A stretch of DNA of 44,998 nucleotides from Chara braunii. Lineage: Eukaryota > Streptophyta > Charophyceae > Charales > Characeae. The stretch lies in NCBI GenBank assembly GCA_003427395.1, contig BFEA01000293.1, forward strand, positions 107,047-152,044, written 5' to 3'. The position numbers and the translations under genes were made by a program. The notes below the pieces were generated by a model that did no database searches, was not told the origin of the DNA, and was given only the letters and a program-made list of their open reading frames with translations. Positions 10,561 to 22,659 of this stretch are shown in pieces. Numbering within the stretch: position 1 is the first letter of the stretch; every line of letters starts with the position of its first letter.

Positions 10561-11794
10561 AAGACCGACGCGTATGTCGTGCCCTGAAGTGCTAACTCCC
10601 CTGGCCGACTATCTAATCAGGTCGACTTTCTCGGACAGCCTTCGACGCTTAGTAACTATGACAAAAACTCTACGTTTACTTTACTCACCATATGAGAAAG
10701 CCAGGGTCAAACCCTTTAGTAATCTCTCATTCTCTCAAGATCTAAAACAAACTTTTAGACAATAGTTTCCCAAGCTCAGACTAGCTTACAATCTTAGCCA
10801 CAGATATATATGTATATGTTTATATGTATGTGAGTCAGGGGAGCTGAATGAGCGTGGACCTCACTTCCACAATCGTTGTTCCCGTTGTTCGAATATCCAA
10901 GACGATCCCAATTCAAAAAATAGTTCAATGCCCAACACCTGTAAAGATGCAAGAATCACATACACGCATACAGATGCAGACACAGAATGCACTACAAGCG
11001 CCAACCTTTAACCCATTCATCACAAATCCCTCACGCCCCAAAACCTTTGAAAGCAGCATCCCTTCCTAATCCTGACTCCTTTTACCCCAGCCCTCACATT
11101 TTCAAAGACCTCTGAGTGTGATTTGGACAGTTTTAGGTGTAGATACAGGGAAAAGATATATCCGTTTCCTTTCTTAAGTTTTGTCTTAGGTGTGGGTATC
11201 GAGCCATGTGGAAGTTGAGTCGGAGTTCTACCGACCAGTTATCCAATGATAACAAAATTTGCAGTTCCTTACGGTTTTCTTCCGTAGCCTCTCCAAGAAT
11301 GATAACCTGTAAACACAGCACAGTCAGAAAGAATCTTAACGTCTTATCTTCGTCGTTGGGATATCGAATATCCCATCTAGACTTGTGACCAGAGTCGGTG
11401 CTTGTCGTCGACCTGCTGCCTAACTTTTACCCTGATTTAACTATCAATCGGTCTGCCTGGTGGATCTAGGCAACGAAAAGGATTCATTCCCAGCCTCTTC
11501 ATCCTAGCGGTTCTACAATGTTTCTCCCCTCTTAAAGAGCCACATGTCTCTAGTGACCACACGCAATACCATTCATCCAATTCAGAAGGGAATCATATGA
11601 TAGAGAAGAATTTAGAATATCAAAGGGTGATAAGTCTCTCGGAGTCAAGATCTCACTTATTTCCTTACTAGAATAAAGTGTCAGGGAATTGGCAATGGAC
11701 TGAATTGATTGTATGGGTAGCGGATATCTGGCGATAGATCGATCAGGATACGTTCAAAATTTTGTTAGTATCAGGCGAGGAGAGTATAAGTTAG
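10561..11794. other. Unannotated stretch, no gene recognised
   Basis: Contains a short ATATATGTATATG tract at about 10,805-10,830. Open frames are shorter than 75 codons and lack recognisable motifs. Confidence 0.6.
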
Positions 11795-12622
11795 TATGAC
11801 AACGAGGAAGGCTTCTTAGAGTATCGCTTCTCTCGTTTGCCTAGCATATATATAAATATGGCGATGAGGCAGGCTTCTTAGAGCCTCGCTTCTCCCGATC
11901 GCCTCGTATATAAGTAGTTATAGCGATGAGGCAGACTTCTTAGAGCCTCCCTCCTCTCGATCGCCTAGTATATAAGTTAATACGGCGATGAGGCAGGCTT
12001 CTTAGAGCCTCGCTTCTCTCGATCGCCTAGTATATATATAGATATGGCGATGAGGCAAGCTTCTTAGAGCCTCGCTTCTCTCGATCGCCTGATATATAAG
12101 TTAATATGGCGATGAGGCAGGCTTCTTAGAGCCTCGCTCCTCTCGATCGCCTAGTATGTATATAGATATGGCGATGAGGCAGGCTTCTTAAAGCCTCGCT
12201 TCTCTCGATCGCCTAGTATATATATATAAATACGGCGATGAGGCAGGCTTCTTAGAGCCTTGCTTCTCTCGATCGCCTAGTATATAAGTTAATATAGCGA
12301 TGAGGCGGACTTCTTAGAGCCTCGTTCCTCTCGATCGCCTAGTATATATATAGATATGGCGATGAGGCAGGCTTCTTAGAGCCTTGCTTCTCTCGATCGC
12401 CTTATATACATATAGATATATACATATGGCGATGAGGCAGGCTTTTTAGAGCCTCGCTTCTCTCGATCGTGTAGTCTACATATATATATAAAGATATAGC
12501 GATAAGACAGGGTTCTTAGAGCCTTGTTTCTCTCGATCGCCTAGTATACATATAGATATATAGATATGGCGATGAGGCAAGCTTCTTAGAGCCTCGCTTC
12601 TCTCGATCGCCTAGTATACATA
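11795..12622. repeat. Hairpin-forming minisatellite array, copy 2 (about 13 units)
   Basis: Same core as 1-1,790 with a unit of about 62 bp because the AT-rich spacer is shorter. Several spacers read TATAAGTTAATA instead of the TATAGATA type, and the two spacer types alternate irregularly. The array runs into the assembly gap. Confidence 0.93.
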
Positions 12623-13452
12623 NNNNNNNNNNNNNNNNNNNNNNNNNNNNNNNNNNNNNNNNNNNNNNNNNNNNNNNNNNNNNNNNNNNNNNNNNNNNNN
12701 NNNNNNNNNNNNNNNNNNNNNNNNNNNNNNNNNNNNNNNNNNNNNNNNNNNNNNNNNNNNNNNNNNNNNNNNNNNNNNNNNNNNNNNNNNNNNNNNNNNN
12801 NNNNNNNNNNNNNNNNNNNNNNNNNNNNNNNNNNNNNNNNNNNNNNNNNNNNNNNNNNNNNNNNNNNNNNNNNNNNNNNNNNNNNNNNNNNNNNNNNNNN
12901 NNNNNNNNNNNNNNNNNNNNNNNNNNNNNNNNNNNNNNNNNNNNNNNNNNNNNNNNNNNNNNNNNNNNNNNNNNNNNNNNNNNNNNNNNNNNNNNNNNNN
13001 NNNNNNNNNNNNNNNNNNNNNNNNNNNNNNNNNNNNNNNNNNNNNNNNNNNNNNNNNNNNNNNNNNNNNNNNNNNNNNNNNNNNNNNNNNNNNNNNNNNN
13101 NNNNNNNNNNNNNNNNNNNNNNNNNNNNNNNNNNNNNNNNNNNNNNNNNNNNNNNNNNNNNNNNNNNNNNNNNNNNNNNNNNNNNNNNNNNNNNNNNNNN
13201 NNNNNNNNNNNNNNNNNNNNNNNNNNNNNNNNNNNNNNNNNNNNNNNNNNNNNNNNNNNNNNNNNNNNNNNNNNNNNNNNNNNNNNNNNNNNNNNNNNNN
13301 NNNNNNNNNNNNNNNNNNNNNNNNNNNNNNNNNNNNNNNNNNNNNNNNNNNNNNNNNNNNNNNNNNNNNNNNNNNNNNNNNNNNNNNNNNNNNNNNNNNN
13401 NNNNNNNNNNNNNNNNNNNNNNNNNNNNNNNNNNNNNNNNNNNNNNNNNNNN
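12623..13452. other. Assembly gap (830 Ns)
   Basis: Run of N. By comparison with copy 1 it should contain more minisatellite units and the roughly 175-200 bp that separate the array from the duplicated block. Confidence 0.99.
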
Positions 13453-15737
13453 ATACCAGAAGGCTTTGTCACTCACAAGTTTGACAACATTCTCATGATT
13501 CCCCCAACCCACTATCTCATGGTCAGGTGACCTATAGGCGAGGAAATATCGTTAGAAGTACACCTCTCTCCCAGTCTATCACATCTCAAAAGAACATTCA
13601 CGTAGCGAGACAACAACTCAACACTTCTTGTTCTCGCAACGTTTATCAACATCAGTTGAACATTCTCAACCAGATCATGCTCCCCTTCCCTTACTCAAGC
13701 ATTATTGCTTGCCTTTCGGTCCTCGGGCTTAGCCCTAAAGAATCCCTGACTCAACGTACTAAAAAGGTTATAGATTTAGGGTTTAGGGCTTAGGGTTTAT
13801 GTGGAAGTGCATATACCTCACTGTTCCCTGCCTCGAGAGTTCCATGAACTCCTGGCAGAGCTCCCGCAATCGTCCTGTCACTGATCATGTATGATTTATG
13901 TAATTTGTCTTTCTTTGGATCCAACTGAAAACACATCATCGGTGAAATATAATTGAAAGGATATGTGTCTCATAGGACCAAAATAAAGGAAAAGATTGGG
14001 GACGACAGAGGAGGCAGGCACCATCACTAGGAGATAGTATCATTTTCCTCTTTCGATTCCCCCATACTTTCCCTTCATCTCTGCCCGAGTATACCGCCGT
14101 AAATGATAACAATGATAATTAGTAGAAGTAGCGGTAACAACAAGCAATTAACAATGATAGCATTTGAAAATATAAAAAATAAAGCATAGCAATAATATTA
14201 GAGTAATAATAAATAATACCAATGACACTAATAAGAGTTATGATACTATGAATAACAATACCATATCAATCTGATTAAAGAAAGAAGATGTCCTTCGTGG
14301 ATGTCCTATTTGCCAGAACCCTTCTTTCTTCGCTTCCTCTTCTTCTTTTCACGCTCACTCCTTCCTCCCTCTTTCATCCTATATATCTTATTTATTCACG
14401 CCAATCACGACACACGGTCCTAGGTCTTAAATGAGCTTGCCTTCTCGCCTGCCTGTCCACAAAGCCGCGCAGACGTACGTCTGCGGTCTTCTTCATTCTT
14501 GGCTATAATTCATTGGTGCCCGACGTCGGGCCAAGACCCATGTCGCTCAATGCTTGTGTGTGAATGCAACGACACTACAACGTTCTTAATGGTCAGCGGC
14601 CCTTGTCATCACGCTGGCTCTCGCTGCCCAACCCACTTTCCTTGGTTCAGCCGTACGAAGTCCCTGCTACTATTCAACCAGCTTGCGTGCAACAATGTCT
14701 GAAACTCACAATGGAAGATGTCGGGATGAGGGACCCTAGTGAATATACCGGTCCGCCTTTACTTACGGCGGCACAAGGCCCGCTGCGCCTCAAGTATGGT
14801 TATAACAATAATAACAATAATAATAATAAAAATAATAAAATGTTAACAATAGCATAGGTAGAGTGGTTGTCAGGTCTCCAACTGTAGGTCTGTCACAAGT
14901 GTTAAGTATGTAGCTGGGTCATCGCTATAGGATTGCGGAAAGGCCAGGGTTTTAGTCACTATAGCCCTAAAACTTCAAGGTTGAGGCTACTACAGTCTCG
15001 GAGGGTCAAGGTTGTGGCTACAACAGCGTAGGAGGGCAAGTCCTTAGTCTTTAGAAAGGTCCGAAAGTAACCCTTCAACGCTATTCTCAGCAGATCAAAG
15101 ATAAGTGAGCAATCGATTAGGCTCAGGCTGCTCCTTGCCTGTACCAATTCTCGGTCGTGTGACAGATTCCAGAAGTTCCGCACTGTCTGCCTGTTGCTGC
15201 CTCAGTCTCTGTGGCTGTGGTTTATTGTATCTGCTAGCGACCGTCTGCAATTGTATCAGTTGGCAGACTGTTGTAGAGTCTATAGGTAACAAGGATTCGA
15301 CCTGCAAATTTGTCAAATAGAAGTCTTATTAAGCTTTAGAAGCCATAGCTGTAGTCCTTCTAGAGGCCGGTCAGGTGGGCGAGTGGTGAACTCTCTGCAA
15401 CGCGTTCATAGTGATAGCAGCAGGACGGTAGTACATCCTTACTCAGTCGGCGGTATGGCCTAGTTAGTCCTAGTCCGATCCATCAAGTACCTCATGAGAC
15501 CGTGCACACCAAGGGCCTGGCGGAGACAGGGCAGGCCATCGCCTACGGAAGCAGCGATCGGTCATTCATTCATTTCCTGCGTGAGCCATGCGGACACGTC
15601 GCCATAGCGACTTGTGCTAGGAGGTCTGCAGTAGCCTGAAGTCGAAGTGGGCGAGAGAGATGAAGTACAACCATAACGATAGGGTAGGGGCAACCATAGC
15701 TGCCATAGTCTGTAGTTAGAGGGAAGTGGGTGTGTGT
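13453..15737. repeat. 2.3 kb duplicated block, copy 2
   Basis: Collinear with 1,966-4,280. It ends where the palindrome-headed element starts (15,738), so that element interrupts this copy. Contains three telomere-type steps at 13,775-13,799, a perfect 18 bp palindrome at 14,468-14,485 centred on ACGTACGT (one arm mutated in copy 1), and the PBS-like TGGTGCCCGACGTCGGGCC at 14,514. Confidence 0.93.
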
Positions 15738-16274
15738 TGTTGGTGCGGATACCCTTACAAGGGTACTCACACTGGGTTTTTGCAATTGACAGAGAAAGGG
15801 GTCGATTCATAATTAATGGGAAGCCCCCACGAGTCGCAGGGGTTCGTGGAGTAAAGATTCGGCGGTAACATCTAGGATTAGAGAGTGCGTGGGCGCGCAG
15901 GTTTGAGGCACGCGTGATTTTTCCCTCTTTGATCGCGATGGGAGACGTGGCGTGAATTCCGGTCGACGTGCTTCATTATAACAGTTGTTTGTTTTTATTA
16001 AACCAACTGACCTATGGGCACTCTTTTTCTCTGGTTCCACGGGGTACGGTGGACGGTTCAGTGAGCCGATGTGGACTTACTCGGAATCCAGATGATGGGA
16101 CCTGATGGATTTGGCTAAGGATGGGTAGCCGCGGCGAGGCCGGTAGGCTGACGTGAGTTCTGGGTGGCCTTCTGTGCGAGTGTGGGCCGGTAAGCGGCAT
16201 AGGGTGTTTCCTTGGCCCCGAAAGTCGGGCGCTACCTCTTTATTAGGGGGTCCGAGCCCGCTGGTATCAGGCTT

Positions 16275-16335
16275 GGGCTTAGCCCTATAGGTTACAGCAC
16301 CGGACTCGTACGTAACAGACGCAGGGATGGAGACC
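16275..16335 (+). other. Degenerate tRNA-like module
   Basis: TTAGCCCTATAGG (A-box-like) and GCAGGGATGGAGACC (B-box-like) align with the modules at 9,425 and 37,641, at a similar distance (about 540 bp) from the element start. The B box is more decayed than in the other two. Confidence 0.4.
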
Positions 16336-17210
16336 AATAGGCAGTGGCGCGAAGGAGCAGCGGAGCGCTTGGAAGGGCTGAGGGGTTGAGGGGCCCACGG
16401 ACTATCCCCCTTGGTTTTTGCTGAGGAAGCCTGATCACGGGCCCACGCAGTAGGGCCAAGGGAAAAGTAGTGGTAATTCCCGCACCTTGGTTCCGATAGT
16501 TTTCTTGCTTTTTGTCATTTGGGATTGGGTTTTAACTTTATAATTACTATTATTTTTCTTTTTGTTTTAGTCTGAGCCCGACACAGGCTTTTTTTTAGAC
16601 CGGCCGCGGACCCAAAAAGACCCGACGCAGGGGGCATATCGTCAAACTATTGAAAATCAGATCCGTACTCGGGTTCCTGCATGTTCAAGACGCTGGCGGG
16701 GCGTCTTTATTTTTGCATGTTTTGGAGTGAATGTAGGCCGAGAAGTCCAACGTGCATGCGAGCTGGAGGGTAATTAGCCCACGACGCGGAAGAAGACTGA
16801 GTAGTGGGAGCTCCTTGCGAGGAACTACGACTCTGCTAAAGGTGGGAATTGTCCACATAGGACCCCCCCCGGTCTGCGCCGTGAATCGTCTCGCTGAGGC
16901 TCGGGCTGCATGGCCTCGCCGTAGGCCAGGGAGCATCTATGGAACAGCATGGCAATAGACAAGGGGGTGCTCATTTGGGGACCGCCGGAGGTTTGCTGCC
17001 ATATCGCCGCAACAAGTATGCCGCACGGCCGTGTGGCCAGGCGCTGTGGGATGAAGGGGGGCGCCGACAGGAGGAAGCAAGGCAAGGCTGACGAGCGGGT
17101 CGTTTGTCGGACCCGGATATAGGGGCAAAAGACTATAGGACCGTCTAATAGCCCGACCCCTGTTATATCTCCCCTTCGGAGGGTATCGGGGACTGCCGGA
17201 GAAATACTGA

Positions 17211-17294
17211 GTCCTTCGGGACATCCGTTAAAATTGGAACGATACAGAAAAAGTTAGCACGACCCCTGCGCGAAGGGATAGGTATAAATCAGGA
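17211..17294 (+). pseudogene. U6 spliceosomal snRNA-derived sequence
   Basis: Begins GTCCTTCGGGACATCCG, the U6 5' stem-loop. TTAAAATTGGAACGATACAG, the U6 central segment, follows, and then a recognisable CCCCTGCGC and ATAAATC. The ACAGAGA box that pairs with the 5' splice site is changed to ACAGAAA, AGCATGG to AGCACGA, and the 3' part is shortened with no terminal T run. There is no plant-type TATA or upstream element at the usual spacing. I read it as a U6 pseudogene or retro-copy, not a working snRNA gene. Confidence 0.88.
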
Positions 17295-18882
17295 AGCGGC
17301 CCGGGCCTCCCGGGTTTCTTTCTGTGTTGATAGCATCGACGGTCCCCCCATTTTTACTGTAGGGAGTGTCCGCTAAGTAGACCGGGGCGCGGATGGTATA
17401 AAGGGCTGCGCTAAAGGATTGTGCAGAGTCAGTAGGGACGCTCGTTGACGAGACTAGTAAGTGCGGGCGATAGGAGCGCGAAGGGAGGGGGCAACCGAGC
17501 AGGAAGGTCGCAGAGACCGGGCAGCGGATGAACGAGGACGGTGGGCAGCCTTGCNANGGGGTCGTAGGCGTGAGCGNCGNTCGGGGAGACTNGCAATGGT
17601 GAGGGAGGGATTTTTGGACGAACCGGGACGAGGAGATGCGTCAGGTGCATGCCGAGGGGGAACTAAGAACGCAGTAGACGAAGCATCGCCATGGCGGACG
17701 CCCGATTCTTGGTAAATCCGGGCGAGAAAAGACTCTAAACGGGGGTTCTCGGGGCCTGCGACCTCGAGTCTGAAACCAGATCTAAGAGAAGGCTAGCGCA
17801 GAGAGGGTTAGTAAGGGTGCGAGCAACTATGGCAGAAGTGGAGAAGAACGGGGGATGGAAAAGCTGAATTCGTTTGTTTCTTGACAAAAACGAATGAACA
17901 AAGACTCAAACCTGAGGTTTTGAGGTTGGGCGACACCGATTTTGAAGTTAGTTTTAGCTAAACGTTAGTAGATTAGAAGCTACTTCGGAAAGTTGTTGCG
18001 CGGAGACATCTCGGAAGTTGGACATGGCTGGAGTCGGGATGTGATATCGTGCCCGATCTATTACAGAATCGGGCAAGGTAAGGAGGTAAAATGGGGTTTT
18101 TGGGTAGGGCGAGTTCGTTGGTGCAGTTAGTTTTTGTGTTAGTTGGATAGAGGAAGAGTTAGACTAGGGAGGGCATGCGAGGAGCTATGAGGAAGAGAGT
18201 GGTAACGAAGGAAGGAAAGGGGTGTCTCACTCGTTTCTCGGTGAAAACGAGTAAGGAAAGAGAGCAAGTCGGGGTTCTGAGGCCGTTCGGGAACGATGGC
18301 CATGGCGGATTTTGAGTTTGGCCAGTAGCTCGGCCATTTGGGGCTAAAAGATCTGCGTGTCGACAGAAGGGGCAGTGTACTTGCCCACGATCTCGTTGAA
18401 GATTCACTCTCTATTGGCAGAAGGCATGCTACTACCATTGCCGTGATAATTCCCAACACTGTGGTTGTTTGCCATTCTGTCCGTCGCGAATGTTTTTGTG
18501 TTCACTCGGATCGTTGCCGCCGTCTTTCCCCCTGCCCGCGATTCGTAATGGAATTGAAATGAACCTGGCCGACACTGACGGCCAGGTGCATTCACGTAGG
18601 GGAAGCTGCTAAGAGAGAGAGAGAAAGAGGTGGGGAGAGCTTACGCGTGGGACAGGGCGATGCTCATTCTGTGGGGCCAAGGCAGCAAGGGACAACGGCG
18701 GAGCTGGAGGCTCATCTTTCGGTCGGTACTCCGTTCGGGACTGACGAGATCTGAGCCTGGCGTTTTTTTTCGCCCAGTGAACGGTCAGCGGCGCTGCGCA
18801 TAAGGAGGGGGCGCGTGGGCATACATCCGGCCATGCTCGCTCGCCGGACTGTGCGTACAGAAGGAACGAGGAGAGCACTTAC

Positions 18883-19049
18883 CTCGATAATACTTCGGCT
18901 TGCATAATCGGCACCTGTAGGTACGAGGTGATGGTGCATGGCCATTCTTAGTTGGTGGAGTGGGGTTGTCTGCAAAAGGGGGCTCCAAAATCCAAGTCGT
19001 GCGCAGTGCTGGAGAGCCCCGATCCTTACTCAGAATGCGATCTGACCGC
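18883..19049 (-). pseudogene. Candidate exon with C-x2-C motif, possibly a BED/hAT transposase fragment
   Basis: On the minus strand an open frame runs from the LTR edge at 19,049 to a strong donor, CGAG|GTAAGT, at 18,883/18,882. It encodes a Pro-rich stretch ending YRCRLCKPKYYRG. The C-x2-C in an aromatic/basic context is like the first half of BED zinc fingers found in hAT transposases. The second half (H and H/C) would lie in the next exon, which I do not see. The 5' side is replaced by LTR sequence, so the gene, if real, is truncated. Confidence 0.3.
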
Positions 19050-20022
19050 TGTCGCACTTTTTCCACTCAGTCCGCTTCTGGCGACCGGAAAGCCAACAGG
19101 CTGTCACGCAGGATTTTGTATGTGATTGCCATAAATAAAAAAATAAAAATAATGCAAATCCCTTCCTGTTGTGTGCGTCCGGCTTCGAGCGAGACCCTTC
19201 AATTATGATCTTCGCCGGTCCCCGGTCTTAGGAATCTTTTATTTTTATTCGGAACAGCAGAGAATTATGCAAATAATAATCATAAAATTATGGGGTGCTA
19301 TGCGTGCATCAATTATGTCAATCTGATTTTGAGAACTGTGACAAAACGTCCACAATGGCAATCATCAAGCAAGAATAATGCAGAAAATAAGACTGACTGA
19401 CTCGAGCAAAGATAGGGGCAATTGAATGAGGGAAGAATGAGAACTCATAATAATCTCAGAAAGTACATGTAAGCGGGCATGGTCAGCACCCCTCAAGAGC
19501 CCTCACTCATCCCTTTGGTCAGTCTTTTCTCTCAATCTCTTTTCACTGATCTCCTGTAGCCAGCAAGCTCTGAACACGACCATCCAAGGCACATGATATG
19601 GTAGTCAACCATCGAGCAGAACTCCTCCCACAAGGTAGGCAACCCATCCACTCAAAAGACCCCTCGTCTGAGTTAAGGGTACTCGGTGGGCTCTGTCAAC
19701 GCCTCAATGTCGATCACTGCAGGAGAGATATATCTCTTTGCCAAACTGATCATATCCAGCCAACTTGTGCCATCTGTAAGAAGAGAAGGGACTGGGGGCC
19801 TAGGATAGTCAGTGTAGAGCATAGGCCCGAAGTTGCGAATCAACGTAGTGTCACTCTCACCAAGCTCCCTCTGTCTCTGCTCAAGATATTTAGTGGCTGA
19901 GATCTAGACTGGATCAAAAAGTTCATGAGTCTCCCTGCCCTTCTTCAGATAGGGCCTCAGATCATGGATAGTGCCTTCAGCAAAACTGGTCGCGACAATG
20001 TATATCGACATGTCTCCCTGTC

Positions 20023-20277
20023 TCATGGGTGGTTGCCAACGGTCCTCCTTGCCTCCTCAACAATACCCTCAGAAGTCATGATGACACATAGTTTTCCATT
20101 CTTGTCATGCAGAAAGTATGTGTACTCGATTTTTGTATGACTTCTCACGAAGGACAGTACATGTACCATCATCATAGTAGTCTGCAAATTGTATTCCTCA
20201 ACTGCACTCTCCCTCCAGGTCTCTGCAGTATCCTGATACAGTGAGCAAGAGACTCTAACCACGTTGTTGCCTTCCAT
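20023..20277 (-). CDS. LTR-encoded ORF, unknown (copy 1)
   Basis: An 84-codon frame starting ATG, almost identical to the frame at 36,325-36,579 in the other LTR copy (where the ATG is GTG). It contains R-S-H-T-K-I-E-Y-T-Y-F-L followed by a Gly-x-Leu-x-Val turn, resembling the shorter domains encoded at 32,776-33,244. It ends at the junction of a 305 bp deletion that removed the start of the next ORF (R1). No database family is recognised. It might be part of a spliced or frameshifted longer protein. Confidence 0.35.
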   Translation of the reverse strand: MEGNNVVRVSCSLYQDTAETWRESAVEEYNLQTTMMMVHVLSFVRSHTKIEYTYFLHDKNGKLCVIMTSEGIVEEARRTVGNHP

Positions 20278-20300
20278 ATCCTCATCGAATTCTCACTACA

Positions 20301-20663
20301 TCAGTTCCCATCTCGAGACATGTGACCCTTAGATAGTCCAGGCATGAAAAGGCTATTAGGAAGGTTGCTGTTTAGAAAAGTCGTTTCAGATTGCTGTTTT
20401 TCATTCTTTGTAGCAGCCGCTGGTTGTTGTTTCTTGAAAGCCGTCTGAGAACTTGATGCTGCCGACTGATTGCCGTTCTGGAAATTGATTGCTGATTTTG
20501 ATTTTAAACGCTGTTTCTTGGATGTTGTTTCCGATCCTGAACGTTGTTCCCTGGATGCTAATTCTGAATGTTGGGTCCGAATGTTAGATTTGAATGTTGG
20601 TTTTGAATGCTGCTTATAAAAGTCTATTGCCGTTTGAGCTGACTGCTTGCCGATTAAGCACAA
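20301..20663 (-). CDS. LTR-encoded Gln/Ser-rich ORF (copy 1)
   Basis: A 121-codon open frame without an ATG, rich in Gln, Ser, Thr, Lys and Asn. The other LTR copy (36,603-36,965) keeps the same length open with only substitutions. The underlying DNA has an approximately 12-14 bp periodicity (GAATGTTGGTTY steps) that grades into the 12 bp minisatellite upstream. The open frame may therefore be a by-product of repeat structure and not a protein. Confidence 0.25.
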   Translation of the reverse strand: MCLIGKQSAQTAIDFYKQHSKPTFKSNIRTQHSELASREQRSGSETTSKKQRLKSKSAINFQNGNQSAASSSQTAFKKQQPAAATKNEKQQSETTFLNSNLPNSLFMPGLSKGHMSRDGN

Positions 20664-20734
20664 ATTGGGTAGTGACTAAATCCACAGTTAATTGCCGTTC
20701 TGAGCATCGCTCTAAATACTTGTTCTGAACATAG

Positions 20735-21205
20735 TCCCAAGTACCGTCCCGAGAACCGCTCTGAGTGCAGTTTCGAGTGCAATTCAGAGTACAACTCCAA
20801 GTACAGTTCCGAGTACAGTTCAGAGTACAGTTTCAAGTACAATTCTGGTTGCAACTCTGAGTACAACTCTGAATACAGTTCAGAGTTCAGTTTTGAGTAC
20901 TGTCCCTAGTACAGATCCGAGTACAGTTCCGAGTGCAATTCAGAGTACAACTTCAAGTACAGTTCCGAGTACAGTTCATAGTACAGTTCCAAGTACAGTT
21001 CCGGTTGCAACTCTGAGTATAGCTCGGAATACAGTTCCGAGTGCAACTCAAAGTACAACTTCAAGTACACCTCCGAGTACAGTTCAGAGTACAGTTCCNG
21101 TTGCAACTCTGAGTATAGCTCGGAATACAGTTCCGAGTGCAACTCAAAGTACAACTTCAAGTACACCTCCGAGTACAGTTCAGAGTACAGTTCCGAGTAC
21201 CATCT
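20735..21205. repeat. 12 bp minisatellite in LTR, copy 1
   Basis: About 38 units of GAGTACAGTTCC and variants. Twelve is a multiple of three, so frames on both strands stay open as four-residue repeats (Y-S-E-L on minus; S-T-V-P on plus). A 96 bp block is present twice in a row here, once in the 42.3 kb copy. Confidence 0.95.
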
Positions 21206-22659
21206 GAACATTGGGAACTGTTCTGAACGCTGTTATGAGCTTTAACGCAGCTCTGAGCATTGAAACTGCTCAAGACGCTGTGCCAATAGGGCGGCCTAGC
21301 TCACGAGAGCTTCGCCTTGGCCTTTTTCACAGTCACTAGCGACGAGCCGATGCTGTGTACTCTGCCATCACTATTACTAAAGTAAACCACATACTCTATA
21401 TACTTTTTCCCTGCTGCCTTCTGAATTGCATCTTCTCTCTAAATCATCTTCTGGGTTTCCATGCATGCAATTGCCTCAAGTTCCCAGTCCTTATTTTTAT
21501 TCATTGCAACCTCACATTTTAGCACTAGGACCTCCTTATCTTTCATGGTTCCCCTAAGTAGCCACAGAACACGTTCACTCTTGAAAGAAAATGATCGTCC
21601 TCAAATTCAGATCTGTCCTGCTTGAGTGGGTAAATCCTGTCACCAAGGCTTCCCGCTAAACTGTAGACTATCGAAGCAGACAGGTTTTCAGTTAGAAAAC
21701 ATTTTGTCGTACCAGTCTAGCAAGTAGTCATCCGAGGTTATCTAATCATGAGCTGCTCATTGTTTCGAACTCTCTGGCGAGGTCAACAATACTTGACAAC
21801 CCTTAAAAGTCACTGAAAACTGCCACCACCCTAATACTGCGACTTGCCCCAGCCTCATGGCTCATAGGAAACAAGAAGCAATGGACCTTAATTTACAAAA
21901 GTGACAACAATTTCCCGGTGGCGTCAAAGCTCGGCTGTGATGACCTGTGATAAATGTGAGAGTTTTCCAGGCATGTTCACTTGACCCAGTTTCTGTGTAC
22001 TAAGCACAAATGTTATGACTGCCCAACCTTTGTCGAGAGTCACTCTGGGTTCAAAGTTCTAACACGGTCTCAATATTCCAACTCTGAGTATGAATAATCA
22101 CTTATAGTTCTCTGAACTCAAGACCACTCCTAAGGTGAGTTTAGATAGCGCTCATCTTGAGCAGTTTGGCATGGAAAAGAGTCAAGGGTCCCCTGTCCTG
22201 ACAGAAGCCATATAGGGTGCACTTCACCAGTCATGTTTTTGATGACACGATCGGATTATCCTCCATCCACCCTCAGGCTATCCTTTAGCATTAGGGGATA
22301 GTGACTCAAAATTCTATGTTTGTCCTCTATGCTTATCCGCTCCTTTCCCCCCCCCCCGGCTCAGTGGGAACGGCTCCGAGTACTTTGATCATACACGTCT
22401 GCTAACATTCGTAGTCTCAGAAGCCATTGACACTGGTGAAACCTATCTCAGGATGAGTGAGTCCGAACGGCATTCGGGTCCTCAATGTTCAGCCCGAGAG
22501 AGTTTTCACAGCTTTGTCACCGAAGTTACGGAGCCTGCCTCACTAGGAACAGGGCCAGTGTAGACGGACCCTACTCACATTGTTCTGTGTACCTTTTCTG
22601 TTGGAATATAATCCCTTGATCAGTATCTCGTTAGTCCCCGTCAAGCAGAAACTTTGCGA

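Larger units (their letters stand above)
15738..19049 (+). mobile_element. Palindrome-headed family, copy b (truncated)
   Basis: Starts TGTTGGTGCGG followed by the palindrome TACCCTTACAAGGGTA (15,750-15,765), at the same spacing as the 37,051 copy. Then come a run like GGGTTTTTGCA, a tRNA-like module at 16,275-16,335, a U6-derived sequence at 17,211-17,294, and hairpins at 17,868, 18,229 and 18,563. The purine-rich patch at 18,610-18,650 resembles 38,470-38,515. The copy is cut off at 19,050 by an LTR end. No translated product is recognised except a possible exon at its right edge. Confidence 0.6.
19050..22659 (-). mobile_element. Long LTR, copy 1 (3' or solo LTR)
   Basis: Collinear with 34,989-37,050 plus 42,293-44,107. 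The minus-strand 3' end is ...GTGCGACA at 19,050. Unlike the other copy it is not followed by a primer-binding site, so it is a 3' LTR or a solo LTR. The other end lies near 22,659 at TCGCAAAG, roughly inverted to the first end. Relative to copy 2 it lacks about 73 bp near 19,553 and about 305 bp near 20,020, and has gained about 96 bp (eight 12 bp units) in the internal minisatellite. Confidence 0.85.

Noticed and set aside
11795-12622. CRISPR-like appearance of repeat core plus spacer
   Set aside because: Spacers are all AT-rich variants of one another, units are diverged, no cas-like genes, and the sequence is eukaryotic. It is a minisatellite.
12516-13512. 300-codon open frames across the N gap
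   Set aside because: They consist almost wholly of undetermined bases; the flanking codons are minisatellite.
17211-17294. Functional U6 gene
   Set aside because: Altered ACAGAGA box, altered AGC region, no terminal T run and no plant-type promoter spacing.
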